A stretch of 64,000 nt of DNA from Planctomycetota bacterium. Lineage in GTDB: Bacteria; Planctomycetota; Phycisphaerae; UBA1845. The notes beneath the pieces are model-generated. The model worked only from the letters and a program-made list of their open reading frames with translations. It did not search any database and was not told where the DNA came from. This document shows positions 7,331 through 17,251 of this stretch, in pieces; the first letter of the stretch is position 1; each line of letters begins with the position of its first letter. The position numbers and the translations under genes were made by a program. The DNA lies in assembly GCA_029558835.1 (NCBI GenBank), contig JAKQDH010000034.1:1-64000 (forward strand). Direction: 5' to 3'.

Positions 7331-9495
7331 CCTTCGGCCGCCGGATACGCACCGTCTATCGCAAGGAACTCATCGACATCCTGCGCGACAGCCGCACGCT
7401 GATCGCCATGATCGTCGTCCCGATCGTGCTGTACCCGCTGCTGACCATCGGCTCGCTGCAAGTAGTGACCGCGCAAGTGGGTATGCTGCACGAGGAGACG
7501 ATGGTGGTGGGCGTGCTGCGGGAGCAGGACGCCGGGGACATTCTGCGGCCGATGATCGTCCTGGACGCCGAGGCGCTGGCGAAGGAGCGGGCGGCCGCGC
7601 AGGACGCGGGCACGCGTGACGCGAGAACCTCCGCGAACGCGGCGGATGGCGGGTCGCTGTCGGCCGCGGCGTCGGTACCGCCGCCCGAGCCGATCGAGAA
7701 GGTGGAGTATCGGCTCTTCGCCTCGCGCGAGTCGCTGGAACGGGCGGTGAGCGAACGGCGGGTGCACGTCGGCGTGGTGTTTCCGCCGGAGGGGATCGTG
7801 GATGCGCCCGAGCGCAGCAACCGGATTGAGATTCTGGCGGACACGGAAGAGGTGCGCAGTCGTAAGGCGGCCCAGCGTTTGACGGAGATGCTGGCACGCA
7901 CCCAGCAACGCCTGGTCGACAGTCGCCTGCGACAGGAAGGGCTGCCCAGCGCATTCATCGAGCCGTTCCAGGTGGCGACGGTTGATCTGTCCACGCCGCA
8001 GTCGCTGCTGGGGCAGATCCTGCCGCTCATCCTGGTGCTCATGACGATCACGGGGGCGATCTACCCGGCCATTGACCTGACGGCCGGCGAGCGCGAGCGC
8101 GGGACGCTGGAGTCGCTGATGGTCAGCCCGGTACCGGTGCTGGAGTTGATCGTCGGCAAGTTCCTGGTGGTGGCGACGGTGGCGATCCTGGGGGCGGCGC
8201 TGAACCTGGCGAGCATGACCGCCACCGTCTACTTCGGCGGCTTCGGGCGGATGATGGGCGGCGGCGCGGGGACGGTGCCGCTCGGCGGTCTGGTGCTGAT
8301 CCTGGTGTGCCTGGTGCCGTTTGCAGTACTGATGTCGGCCATCATGATCGCCGTGTGCAGCTACGCCCGGACGTTCAAGGAAGCCCAGAACTACGTCATG
8401 CCGGTGATCCTGCTGGTGCTGGTGCCCGGCGGGTTGGCGGCGTTGCCCACGGCCCAGTTCGAGGGTGCCATGCTCGTGGCACCGGTGGGCAACATGGTGC
8501 TGCTGGCGCGGGAGCTGCTCTGGGGGGCGTACGTGCCGGCCTGGAAGATTCTGCTCGTGCTGGGCGTGACGACGCTCTACGCGGCCGCGGCCGTAGCGGT
8601 GGCGGCCGGTGTCTTCGGCAAGGAATCGGTCGTCTTCAGTGACGCCGCCTCGCTGCGGACGACGCTGATGCGGGGGATGATCAGGCCGGCGCCGCGGCCG
8701 TCGGTGCCGCTGGCGCTGTTGGTGACGGCCCTGCTGTTCCCCGTGTGGTTCTTCGTGCAGGCGTCCTTCTCGCCGGGTCCGGACGAGGATGTCGCGCGGC
8801 TGCTGCGGATATCGGCGCTGCTGATGCCGGTCTTGTTCGTGCTGCTGCCGGGTGCGGTGCTGTGGTATTGGAAGGTGGACCTGACCCGTGGCCTGAGCCT
8901 GCGCGCGCCGAGCCCGCGGTTTGTGCTGGCCGGCGTGCTGCTGGGATTGACGTTATGGGTGCCGGCCCATGAGCTGACGCTGGCGCAGTTGAGTGTGTTT
9001 CCCATTCCGGAAGGATCGCTGAAGAGCCTGGAGACGTTTGCCGAGACGCTGCGGCGGCTGCCGGAGTGGCATTTGTTCCTGTACATCGCGCTGGTGCCCG
9101 CGCTGTGTGAGGAGTTGTTCTTCCGGGGGATCCTCCTGGGCGGGCTGGCAGGCAAGCTGCGGCGGTGGCCGGCGATTCTGGTTGCCGGGGCGGTCTTCGG
9201 CATCTTTCACTTCGTGGCCTTCAAGTTCCTGGTGACCGCGGTGCTGGGCGTCGTGCTGGGCTACCTTTGCTGGCAGTCGCGCTCGATTCTGCCGGGGATG
9301 ATCGCGCATTTCCTGCACAACGGCTTGCAGGCGCTGACCGTGGCGCACCCGGGCTGGAACGAGTTCCTGGGGATCACCAGCGCAGAAGAGGCCGCCCATT
9401 TACCCCCGCACGTGCTGGGGCTGGGCGGCCTGTTAGTGGTTGTCGGTTGGTTATTGGCGGTCCGCCCGGCGCGGACCGTTACGACCCACTCGTGA
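7327..9495 (+). CDS. NatB-like ABC-2 permease fused to a CPBP intramembrane protease domain
   Basis: The protein has 722 residues. Residues 1-430 look like a NatB-type ABC-2 permease: an N-terminal helix (MIVVPIVLYPLLTIGSLQ), a large extracytoplasmic domain, then five hydrophobic segments including the TAGERERGTLESLMVSPV motif. The rest (about 460-715) is a second multi-pass domain with CPBP/Abi (type II CAAX protease-like) motifs: EELFFRG near residue 595, FGIFHF near 624 and HFLHNGLQA near 660, the Glu/Glu-Arg, His and His-Asn set of that metalloprotease fold. So the exporter may carry a membrane protease that trims or regulates its cargo. It is co-translated with the ATPase upstream. Its 3' end overlaps the convergent giant gene by 17 bases. 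Confidence 0.9.
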   Translation: MTFGRRIRTVYRKELIDILRDSRTLIAMIVVPIVLYPLLTIGSLQVVTAQVGMLHEETMVVGVLREQDAGDILRPMIVLDAEALAKERAAAQDAGTRDARTSANAADGGSLSAAASVPPPEPIEKVEYRLFASRESLERAVSERRVHVGVVFPPEGIVDAPERSNRIEILADTEEVRSRKAAQRLTEMLARTQQRLVDSRLRQEGLPSAFIEPFQVATVDLSTPQSLLGQILPLILVLMTITGAIYPAIDLTAGERERGTLESLMVSPVPVLELIVGKFLVVATVAILGAALNLASMTATVYFGGFGRMMGGGAGTVPLGGLVLILVCLVPFAVLMSAIMIAVCSYARTFKEAQNYVMPVILLVLVPGGLAALPTAQFEGAMLVAPVGNMVLLARELLWGAYVPAWKILLVLGVTTLYAAAAVAVAAGVFGKESVVFSDAASLRTTLMRGMIRPAPRPSVPLALLVTALLFPVWFFVQASFSPGPDEDVARLLRISALLMPVLFVLLPGAVLWYWKVDLTRGLSLRAPSPRFVLAGVLLGLTLWVPAHELTLAQLSVFPIPEGSLKSLETFAETLRRLPEWHLFLYIALVPALCEELFFRGILLGGLAGKLRRWPAILVAGAVFGIFHFVAFKFLVTAVLGVVLGYLCWQSRSILPGMIAHFLHNGLQALTVAHPGWNEFLGITSAEEAAHLPPHVLGLGGLLVVVGWLLAVRPARTVTTHS

Positions 9496-12400
9496 AGCTC
9501 CCCGCGAACTGGGCCCAGTCAGCCAAGTCCACGTCGCCGTCGGATTCGTGGTCGAAGACGTCCAGGCATTCCTGAGCGGTCGTGGGCAGCGGCGGGCTGG
9601 GCAGAACATCCGGTCCGGCCAGGCAGCCCGCGAAGACACCGTAGTCGTCCAGGTCCACGTCGCTGTCGCAATCGAAGTCACCATCGCCGGCAAACCGTGC
9701 CACCACCGTCAAGGTGACCGCAGTGGAGGTGTACTCGATGGCGAATTTCCGCTGGGCATCCAGGCAGAGACCCTCGACGGCCGCGAACTGTCCCGCCACG
9801 GAGCCGGCAGCGACTACCTCGAACGTATCCCCCACCTGGGGGACGAAGTCATCGAGCAGGCTGATGCGGAGCGTGCCAGCGAGCGTTGCGATCCCGCTGA
9901 CGGCGAGCCGGTCGTACTCGGTTCCGGCCGCAAGTCCGCGGAGCTCGACTTCCAACCCTGCGGCCTCGTCCTGCGTGTAGTCGCCGGTCACCGTGAGCGT
10001 GCCCGTCGAGCAGCCGGGGGCGACGGTACCGCCGAGATGGAACGCCTGTCCGGTGATGGTGCCGCAGCCGGTCAGCGTGCCGTCCGGGTAGACGGCCAGC
10101 ATGCCAGACCCGGCCGGGAGGGGCCCGGTGCCCACGGTCAGCTTGCCGGTGTCGAGGGTGAGCGTGCCGTTCTCCCACAAGCGCAAGGTCTGCCCTACGG
10201 TCACCACGCTCTCGGCGCCGACGGTGAGGGAGCCGGTCCCGCCGACCTCGGTCGGAGTACCGCCGATGTTCATGGACTCACCGACAATCCAGCGTGCGCC
10301 GGCGTCGGTGACCGTCGCGTAGCCAACGGAGCCGGGACTACGCGCGATGATGCCGACGGCGCTCTCCAGCAACGCGGCGTCCTCGACGGTCAAGGTGCCT
10401 TCACCCAGCCAGCCCACGTTGAGGGCGCCGTCCTGCGTCCACTGCGAGCTCACGCCACTGACCGTCGCCACGCCTTGGGCGCCGGCGGACATGCCGATGA
10501 TCCCGCTCGTTCCCGTCGCGGACGTACCCTTGTACGAGACGACGTCGGCCCCGTTCATGATCTGCATGTCGCCCTGTCCCTCGTAGCCCACCTGGATTTG
10601 GCGCAGGCTGGTGAGTGTGACATCGGGGTCGGTCACCAGCAGGTGTCCTTCGGCGCCGCTCCAGCGGCCGAGCACTACTCCATTCACTTCCGCATAACCG
10701 CCATCCCAGATGGTTGCATAGCCCAGCGCCCCGGGCTGCTCGGCAATCCCGAGCCAGCCACCCGTGGTGAGTACACCTCCGAGTTCCACCACGACGGAGC
10801 CCGTGCCCTCCCGGCCGGCGAGAACGCCACTGGCGCTGTGCAAGGTGGAGTCAGTGCCTGTGATGACGAGGTCGCCTGTGGAGCCGGCCCACATGGCCGT
10901 CAGAATCCCCCCCGCGGTGACCGTCCCGCCGTCCAGGATGTTCAGAGTGCCGATGCCCGCGGCGCCGATGTCCAGTTGGCCACCGTCGGCCAGCCATTGG
11001 GAGCCGGCGCCGGTGATCGTGACCATACCCTCACTGCCGGGCAGTTCGCCAACAAAGGAGAGTGACGGCGTCTCCACGGTCCCTTCGTCAGAGACCAGGA
11101 GGGTGCCGAGATCCTCTCGTCCCACGATGAGGTTGTTGTTGTTGGTCCAGCGTGAGCCGGGCCCGGTGATGGTTGCCTCACCGAAGGAGCCCTCGTAGGC
11201 AGCAAGCGTCCCGATCTCGTTGGTGACCACACCACCACCGGAGACCATGAGCATTCCGGTGCCCCACTCGCCGATCTTCAGGAAGTTGTCCACCCCGGTG
11301 ATTTCCCAGAGGGAGTCCGGGCCAGACACCTCGACGTAGCCGACGGCGCCTACCGCCTCTCCGGCGAGGGCGCCTTGGACGACGGACACCGTGCCGCCGT
11401 TGCCGATCAGCAGCGTCCCTCCTCCCTCGCGGCCGACGGACAGAAACTCAGTCTCGAATCTGGAACCGCCGTCCCAGACGCTGACGAAGCCGGCGCCGAC
11501 GGGATACGCGCCGACCAACGTGGAGACCAGAGACACGTAGCCGCCGTCCAGCACGTTGAGTTCCCCGTAGCCGGAGCAGCCGACCTCTGAGGAATACCAA
11601 CTGATTTCCAGCAGGTTGGAGCCATCGCCCTCGACGTTGACGTAGCCCTCAGAGCCGCTGGTATTGCCAATCCATAGCTCCCCGTCGGTCAGGTTGACCA
11701 GACCGCCGTTGAGAACTTGAATCGTACCGATGCCATCGCCGCCCACGGTGACCGGGCCGACGTCGTTCGTGTAGACCGAGTCCGGGTCGGTCACGGTCAT
11801 GGTGCCCCATGCGCCTGCATAGGTGCCTACGAAGGACCAACTGTTGTTCACGGTCAAGGTGGCACCCTGGGCAATGGTGAGGATGCCCTGGCCGCTGAGG
11901 CCGACGTGCAGGTCGCTGCCGGGCCCGGCGAGCAACCACTGAGAATCGTAATCAGTTACGGTCACTTCCCCGTAGCTGTCGGGTTCCTGGGCAAGACTCC
12001 CGAAGCCGCTGGTGGTCAGCCGGCCGCCCGTGTCGATGAACAGGGTTCCACGTCCCGTTGACTGCACGCCGATCTGCGTTTGCCACCCGCTGGTTGCCTC
12101 GGCGTAGTCTGATATCCGCAATACGCCTTCGCCGTTCATACCGAGGAGGATCTCGTGGTCCACGTCGAAACGGGAGTCGGGATTCTCCACGCGGACTTCG
12201 CCGTAGCCCACAATGGCCCCGCCCTCCTCATACTTCTCGCCGACCACGGCGAAACCCGCGTGGACAACGCCCCCATTCTGGACCAGCAGTTCGGCGTCTC
12301 CGCGCTCCCCGACCAGAAGCAGGTCGGCTACGGCAAGCTGGGCGTCCGTTCCGGTCACTGTGATGTGTCCAGAGCTTTCGCCCCAGAGAGCCAGCTTGGT

Positions 12401-14770
12401 GACCAGGCTGCTGGCGACGGCCCCATCGGCAATGGCGACTTCACCGGCCCCATCGATGCCCACGTCGAAGTAGCCGTAGCTGGGGTCCACCTGGAACAGC
12501 GACCCGGCGCCGCTGAGCTCGAGGCGGCCGGCAGAGCCCAACCTATCGGCAAGACCGGCGTAGCGCGCCGACAGTGTTCCATCGCTGACGGCCAACGTGG
12601 CCGAGCGGTCTGGTAACACGCCCACGAACAGGGAAAACTCATCCGTTAGTCCGTAGGTGAATCCACCCAAATCGAGAGACACCCTGCCGTCGTACACTCG
12701 AGCCCGGGCATGGGTGTAGTCGGCATCAAACGCAACCGCATATTCGTAGGGGAGGTTGAACGTGGCTTCCGCGGAGGCTCCGGGCGGCCCCGCCGGCGTC
12801 CAGTTCGTTGCTTCCCCAAAGTTACCCCCGTCGGCATTGGCCCACACGAAGTCCCCGCGCGCCAGGACCTGCAGCCCGTTGTCACCGTCCGCGACATAGA
12901 CGTAGTTGTCGGCGACGGCGACGCGGCGCGCACCGCCCACCGTGTTGTAATTGGCGATCCACAGCGGTGCCGCCGGGTTGGACACGTCCACGATCCAGAC
13001 ACCCCAGTCCCAGGCGGCCACGTAGGCGTAGCTGCCTACCACCGCAACACCCTGCGCAGGACCCAGTTCGTTGCAGACGCCCACGCGGAAGGGGTTCTGG
13101 GGATCACTGACATCGACAATCTCCAGGCTGCCCCAATCGGCGGCGACGTAGGCGTAGCCGCCGGATAGCGCTACGTCCATGGGGTTGCCGTCCCCCGTGT
13201 AGTGTCCGATGCGCTGCGGATCCGTGGGGTCGGCAACGTCGATGATCTCCAGGCCCGCGTTGCCGTTGGCGAGATAGACCAGGTTGCCGGAGACGGCCAC
13301 CCCCAGGGCGTAGCCCGGGTTCAGGTCGTCATGCCACTGCCCCATCAGCACGGGCACATACGGATCGGACACGTCGACGATCAGCAGGCTCTGGTTGTCG
13401 TCGGCAACGTATACGTAATCGCCCTGCACGGCGGCGTCCCGGGCGGCGCAGCCGGTGGCCAGTTCCGCCAGGCGCTGGGGAGCATAAGGATCGGCCACGT
13501 CGACGACGCTGAAGCCCGCGCAGCCATCGGCGAGATACACATAGTCACCGGCCTGCGTCAGGCCCCACGCGTACTCGTTGCTGTACATGCTGCCGACGCG
13601 TTCAGGGGTGGCCGGGCTTGAGACGTCCATCACCTGCATGCCGCCGCCGAAGCTGCCGTCGGTGAGGTATACCAGGGTGCCCGCGACGGCCACGTCGCTG
13701 GTTTCACCCGTGGTGCGCCGGTACTCGCTCGTCCACGCCGGCGCCAGGGGCGTGGATACGTCGAACACCTGCAGGCCGGTGCTGTAGTCCGCGAGGTAGG
13801 CACGGTCATTGAGCAGCACGACCTCCCGCGACCAGCCGTCCGTATCGGCCGCAGCCACCATCGCCGGGGCTTGCGGGTTGGAGACGTCAATCACAGCCAG
13901 ACCGCCCCAGGCGTTGCCGACGTACGCGTAGTTGCCGGCGACGGCCACGCCGCCGGGCGAGCCGTCCGTGCCACAGAAGCCTGCTTCCACGGGGTTGGTC
14001 GGGTCGGTGACATCCACCACAACGAAACCGTGGTAGTACCCGTCAGCCACATACGCATAGTCGCCGACGACCGCCACGTCCGATGCTTCGTCCGCCAGCG
14101 CCAGACCCCCCACGAAGATCGGCGCGGCTGGGTCGCTGACATCCACGATTTGCAACCCGGCGGGCCCGTCGGCTATGTAGGCCAGCGCGCCCACGATCTT
14201 CACTTGCCGGGCTTCTCCCGGGGTATCAAAGCTGCCTGTTTCAAGGGGTGCCGAGGGCGTGGAGATGTCAATGATCCTGAGCCCGTCACTACTGCCGGCC
14301 ACGTAGGCGTAGTCGCCCGCGACCGAGAGGCCCTGCGCATAGCCTGTCGCTCCTGCCGTTCCCACGACGGTGATGGCGGCCGGGTCGGATACATCCAGCA
14401 CGACCAGCCCGTACCAGCCGTTGGTTACATAGGCGTACGTACCAACCGCCACGACGTCCGACACGAGGTACTCGAGCAGCGCGCTCTCTCCCAGCGCTAT
14501 GGCGTTGTCCGGGTCGCTCACGTCCAGCACCACCACGCGGTGGCCGACGCCGAAGTACACACGGTCGCCGTCCGCGGCCACGCACCGCGTCGGTCCGCCC
14601 CATTGGCCGACCGCGTCGAACGGCACGTCCGCCCGGGCGTCCGGCAGAACACCCGCGGCAAGCATCGCCACCGCGCCCGCCACAGCGAGCCACAGCCACC
14701 ACGTCGACTGCCCCGCCGGTCCCGCGACGCGGGCCGACGCCGCCTTGGTACGAACACTCGCGCCTTGCAT
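9479..14770 (-). CDS. Giant secreted protein: LVIVD propeller, T5SS/PEP-CTERM repeats, dockerin end
   Basis: The protein has 1763 residues. I chose the ATG at 14770 (preceded by ggggaagga) because it gives a clear signal peptide: WWLWLAVAGAVAMLAAG then ARA. Residues about 50-630 hold some 13 repeats with YAYVADG...GLQIVDVSDP, the LVIVD beta-propeller repeat. From about 635 (WANADGGNFGEATNWTPAG) to about 1640 come repeated units such as GxGTLLVSDEGTV and VTGPGSRW, which match the T5SS/PEP-CTERM-associated repeat (beta-helix). The end has two Asp-rich EF-hand/dockerin loops, DGDFDCDSDVDLDDYGVF (about 1693) and [16 protein letters not shown] (about 1743). It is probably exported and held at or released from the cell surface, with Ca2+ bound by the dockerin. 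Binding partner unknown. It is transcribed alone. Confidence 0.88.
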   Translation of the reverse strand: MQGASVRTKAASARVAGPAGQSTWWLWLAVAGAVAMLAAGVLPDARADVPFDAVGQWGGPTRCVAADGDRVYFGVGHRVVVLDVSDPDNAIALGESALLEYLVSDVVAVGTYAYVTNGWYGLVVLDVSDPAAITVVGTAGATGYAQGLSVAGDYAYVAGSSDGLRIIDISTPSAPLETGSFDTPGEARQVKIVGALAYIADGPAGLQIVDVSDPAAPIFVGGLALADEASDVAVVGDYAYVADGYYHGFVVVDVTDPTNPVEAGFCGTDGSPGGVAVAGNYAYVGNAWGGLAVIDVSNPQAPAMVAAADTDGWSREVVLLNDRAYLADYSTGLQVFDVSTPLAPAWTSEYRRTTGETSDVAVAGTLVYLTDGSFGGGMQVMDVSSPATPERVGSMYSNEYAWGLTQAGDYVYLADGCAGFSVVDVADPYAPQRLAELATGCAARDAAVQGDYVYVADDNQSLLIVDVSDPYVPVLMGQWHDDLNPGYALGVAVSGNLVYLANGNAGLEIIDVADPTDPQRIGHYTGDGNPMDVALSGGYAYVAADWGSLEIVDVSDPQNPFRVGVCNELGPAQGVAVVGSYAYVAAWDWGVWIVDVSNPAAPLWIANYNTVGGARRVAVADNYVYVADGDNGLQVLARGDFVWANADGGNFGEATNWTPAGPPGASAEATFNLPYEYAVAFDADYTHARARVYDGRVSLDLGGFTYGLTDEFSLFVGVLPDRSATLAVSDGTLSARYAGLADRLGSAGRLELSGAGSLFQVDPSYGYFDVGIDGAGEVAIADGAVASSLVTKLALWGESSGHITVTGTDAQLAVADLLLVGERGDAELLVQNGGVVHAGFAVVGEKYEEGGAIVGYGEVRVENPDSRFDVDHEILLGMNGEGVLRISDYAEATSGWQTQIGVQSTGRGTLFIDTGGRLTTSGFGSLAQEPDSYGEVTVTDYDSQWLLAGPGSDLHVGLSGQGILTIAQGATLTVNNSWSFVGTYAGAWGTMTVTDPDSVYTNDVGPVTVGGDGIGTIQVLNGGLVNLTDGELWIGNTSGSEGYVNVEGDGSNLLEISWYSSEVGCSGYGELNVLDGGYVSLVSTLVGAYPVGAGFVSVWDGGSRFETEFLSVGREGGGTLLIGNGGTVSVVQGALAGEAVGAVGYVEVSGPDSLWEITGVDNFLKIGEWGTGMLMVSGGGVVTNEIGTLAAYEGSFGEATITGPGSRWTNNNNLIVGREDLGTLLVSDEGTVETPSLSFVGELPGSEGMVTITGAGSQWLADGGQLDIGAAGIGTLNILDGGTVTAGGILTAMWAGSTGDLVITGTDSTLHSASGVLAGREGTGSVVVELGGVLTTGGWLGIAEQPGALGYATIWDGGYAEVNGVVLGRWSGAEGHLLVTDPDVTLTSLRQIQVGYEGQGDMQIMNGADVVSYKGTSATGTSGIIGMSAGAQGVATVSGVSSQWTQDGALNVGWLGEGTLTVEDAALLESAVGIIARSPGSVGYATVTDAGARWIVGESMNIGGTPTEVGGTGSLTVGAESVVTVGQTLRLWENGTLTLDTGKLTVGTGPLPAGSGMLAVYPDGTLTGCGTITGQAFHLGGTVAPGCSTGTLTVTGDYTQDEAAGLEVELRGLAAGTEYDRLAVSGIATLAGTLRISLLDDFVPQVGDTFEVVAAGSVAGQFAAVEGLCLDAQRKFAIEYTSTAVTLTVVARFAGDGDFDCDSDVDLDDYGVFAGCLAGPDVLPSPPLPTTAQECLDVFDHESDGDVDLADWAQFAGSFTSGS

Positions 14771-14797
14771 GGCTTCCTTCCCCTCGTATCGAGGACT

Positions 14798-14822
14798 GGT
14801 GCTGCGCTGCCTGCGCAGCACC
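14798..14822 (-). promoter_or_regulatory. Perfect stem-loop in the leader of the giant gene
   Basis: GGTGCTGCGC (14798-14807) pairs perfectly with GCGCAGCACC (14813-14822) around a 5-nt loop, 28 bases upstream of the start codon. It could affect mRNA stability or translation. No known riboswitch class is recognised in the rest of the leader. Confidence 0.4.
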
Positions 14823-15705
14823 GCGTGCGTTACGGAACCACCCCAGCATAGGGAGAGGCCGAAGTCCGTCGGCAGTGTGCCACAGACTGGCTTTTCCCCA
14901 CCTTCCGAATGCGGGTTGAGTCTAGCGGATTGAGCGGAAAAATGCCATAGTGGGACACGCGTGAGACTGATGGTCCGCTGACTGTGGATACTGTTATCGG
15001 AAGTCGTTGGCCTGTAAGTCAGCGCCGGTAACAACTTCTCATAATCTCGGTCGGGGGCCGGCGTACAGTCGTGGCGAGCAACGTCACGATAACGGTTGAG
15101 CAGATTATGGTGTCATAAACACGCACAACTCGCGCGAGGCGCCTGCGTGTGCGCAGGCACGGATCGACACCCGACGCCGGTGGAGTGCATGGGTTCGTCG
15201 TGGGTGCCATGCCCTCACCCGCCGCCGGCGGGGGTGGGCAGGTGCGGCGGCAGGCAGAGGCATGCTTACCCGCGACTGCCGTCGCGGGAAAGCATGGCAC
15301 CCACAACGCCAAAGACGCGGAGCACATACGCAGGGAGACGGGTAGGGGTGAGGGTGGAGGAGGCGAAGGCGCACACGTGGGGTGGGATCATGCTTGCCCG
15401 CGGCGCGGGACTGGCTGAGCAGAGAGGCCGCGGCGGAACGCCGGTCCATCGTACCCGTCCGCTGGGGTACGAGCCTGTGGAGGAAGTAGCGTCGGCCCCC
15501 CGCGGCCGACGGAGGGGGCCGCAACTGCACCAGTTGTCAGGGCATCAGCCGCGGGTCCGACCGCGCCTCAATAGGCCGGCACGCCCGGCCCGCGTTCGCC
15601 ACAGGGCAGCGGGTCGTCGTGGTGGACGACCGGCCGAGCGTGGTGTACCATATACCCTGGTGGCCGACGGCCGGGTACCGGCCGCACGGTCACGGCATTC
15701 GTGCC
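14823..15705. other. Long intergenic region with composite palindromes
   Basis: No gene supported. The part nearest 14770 is the leader of the giant gene. From 15200 to 15420 there is a mosaic of dispersed palindromes: a ctcacccgccgccggcggg hairpin, family B at 15261-15296 and a family A fragment at 15341-15357. A similar mosaic, in the opposite orientation, occurs at 28856-29045. The ssrA promoter should lie in 15600-15700 but no clear hexamers stand out. Confidence 0.45.
15261..15296 (+). repeat. Dispersed palindrome family B, copy 1
   Basis: CATGCTTACCCGCGAC (15261-15276) pairs with GTCGCGGGAAAGCATG (15281-15296) with one mismatch. Other copies are a perfect one at 45776-45811 and a half copy at 28973-28988. 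Confidence 0.7.
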
Positions 15706-16056
<351 letters not shown>

Positions 16057-16133
16057 ACTTAACTCGTTGTTCGGCAAGCGCTTCCGGATCCAACGACCAG
16101 AAGTGCGGAGTGATCTGAGACCCTTCCTCCTCG

Positions 16134-16160
16134 CGAACCGCTCTGTCGGCGAGCGGTTCG
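16134..16160 (+). terminator. Perfect 10-bp hairpin downstream of ssrA
   Basis: CGAACCGCTC (16134-16143) pairs with GAGCGGTTCG (16151-16160), loop of seven. It lies 80 bases after the tmRNA end. There is no T run, so a terminator role is only possible. Confidence 0.35.
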
Positions 16161-16265
16161 GAGGCCATCACGCCATGGAACTGCCGCTGCGGGAGCCGGT
16201 CCCGCGGCCAGGAACAACACCATCGCGAGTCTCAGCAAACATCACAACAGAGAGTTTCGGGTTCA

Positions 16266-16460
16266 CCGGCGGTTCACGGTCCGCGTGGGGCCGCTGGCCG
16301 GGGGGACCATCCGCGGCAGCCTGCTGCTGGAGGGGCTGCGCGCCGTCCTCTTCCTCGATGACCTCGGCCCCGTCGTAGAAAAAGTACGTCGTCCCATCCA
16401 GGCTGCCGCGTCCGGTGACGACCTTCTTCCGCGTCCCGGCGTCGGTGACGTTGTACTACC
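16266..16460 (-). pseudogene. RHS/YD-repeat remnant
   Basis: Read on the minus strand, one frame gives YNVTDAGTRKKVVTGRG then TTYFFYDGAEVIEEEDG, a pattern typical of the region just before the core of RHS/YD-repeat proteins. An in-frame TAG directly precedes YNVTD, and no start or continuing domain is present, so it is a decayed fragment. A second RHS fragment lies at 17476-18198 on the same strand, so this is probably debris from the same or a sister gene. Confidence 0.45.
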
Positions 16461-16467
16461 CGTCACG

Positions 16468-17031
16468 CTACGGTGGTCCTCCGCCTGCTGGGCTTCCACA
16501 TTCCGGACACCTGCCCGAGACGTTGCTTGTCAGGTTGTATCCGCACATCGGGCAGAGCCCCCCTTTTCGATGCACAGAGCGATGCACCGGACGGGCGATG
16601 ATCGCGACTGCCGCGCACGGTGCGATAACAAGGAACGGAAGAGCGCCGCTGAATGCCACCCTGCGGGCACGTGTGAACACGCCGGTGCTGGTCATTTGGG
16701 GCACGCCGGCGGGGGAGAGGTAGGTGTAGTACGTGCGAACGCGCACGCCCAGCACTTGGTGCCCGGTGCCGCTCCGTACGACGTCCTCCGTCTCTTCGGC
16801 CTGGCGCTCAGCAGGTGGCACGGAGTTCGCGTCCATGAAGTAGTTGACGATCACCCTTCCCTCGGTGCACTCGAGGTTCACAAGCGGGAACCTCCCGCCG
16901 GGTGGCGGCGACCCACTGTACCACTCGGACGGAAACCACACGCTGGCCAGCCAGAGGCCCGCGCCTGAGAGCGTTGCCAGCACTAGCACGACGATGAGGG
17001 CGTGGCGCCGCAATAGGACACCTCGTGTCAC
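16468..17031 (-). CDS. Membrane protein with C-terminal zinc ribbon
   Basis: The protein has 187 residues. It has an N-terminal helix (HALIVVLVLATLSGAGLWLA), a 90-residue extracytoplasmic part and a second helix (FLVIAPCAAVAIIA). The C-terminus is the zinc ribbon CPMCGYNLTSNVSGRCPECG. This CxxCGYxLT...CPECG ribbon behind membrane helices is very common in planctomycetes and its role is unknown. The start ATG is at 17031. It sits between the two RHS fragments on the same strand; whether it belongs functionally to them is unclear. Confidence 0.7.
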   Translation of the reverse strand: MTRGVLLRRHALIVVLVLATLSGAGLWLASVWFPSEWYSGSPPPGGRFPLVNLECTEGRVIVNYFMDANSVPPAERQAEETEDVVRSGTGHQVLGVRVRTYYTYLSPAGVPQMTSTGVFTRARRVAFSGALPFLVIAPCAAVAIIARPVHRSVHRKGGLCPMCGYNLTSNVSGRCPECGSPAGGGPP

Positions 17032-17251
17032 GAACGCTCGACCCCATCACCGCCCAAGGGGGAGCCTGCCGAGCGCGGCTCCGCAGTCAACCTTCCCTGG
17101 CAGTGAGACCTGTTAGCTCTTGTCCCCGCCGTGAGCGCCGCGGAGCGACAAGCTGCGTTCCCTGCGAGAGCTTCTGGCTGTTTTCGCGCGTTGCTCCGAC
17201 TTTCCACAAAGCTGCCTCGCCTTTGCTCGGAACGCCACTCCCGCCGGGTCA

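Noticed and set aside
9440-11065. 541-codon plus-strand frame opposite the giant dockerin gene
   Set aside because: Composition mirrors the minus-strand repeats; no domain, and the minus frame has clear domains.
14770-14880. AAGCCAGTCTG on the minus strand before the giant gene as a second B12 box
   Set aside because: The rest of the riboswitch core (GGTG..AAATCC, CCCGCC) is missing.
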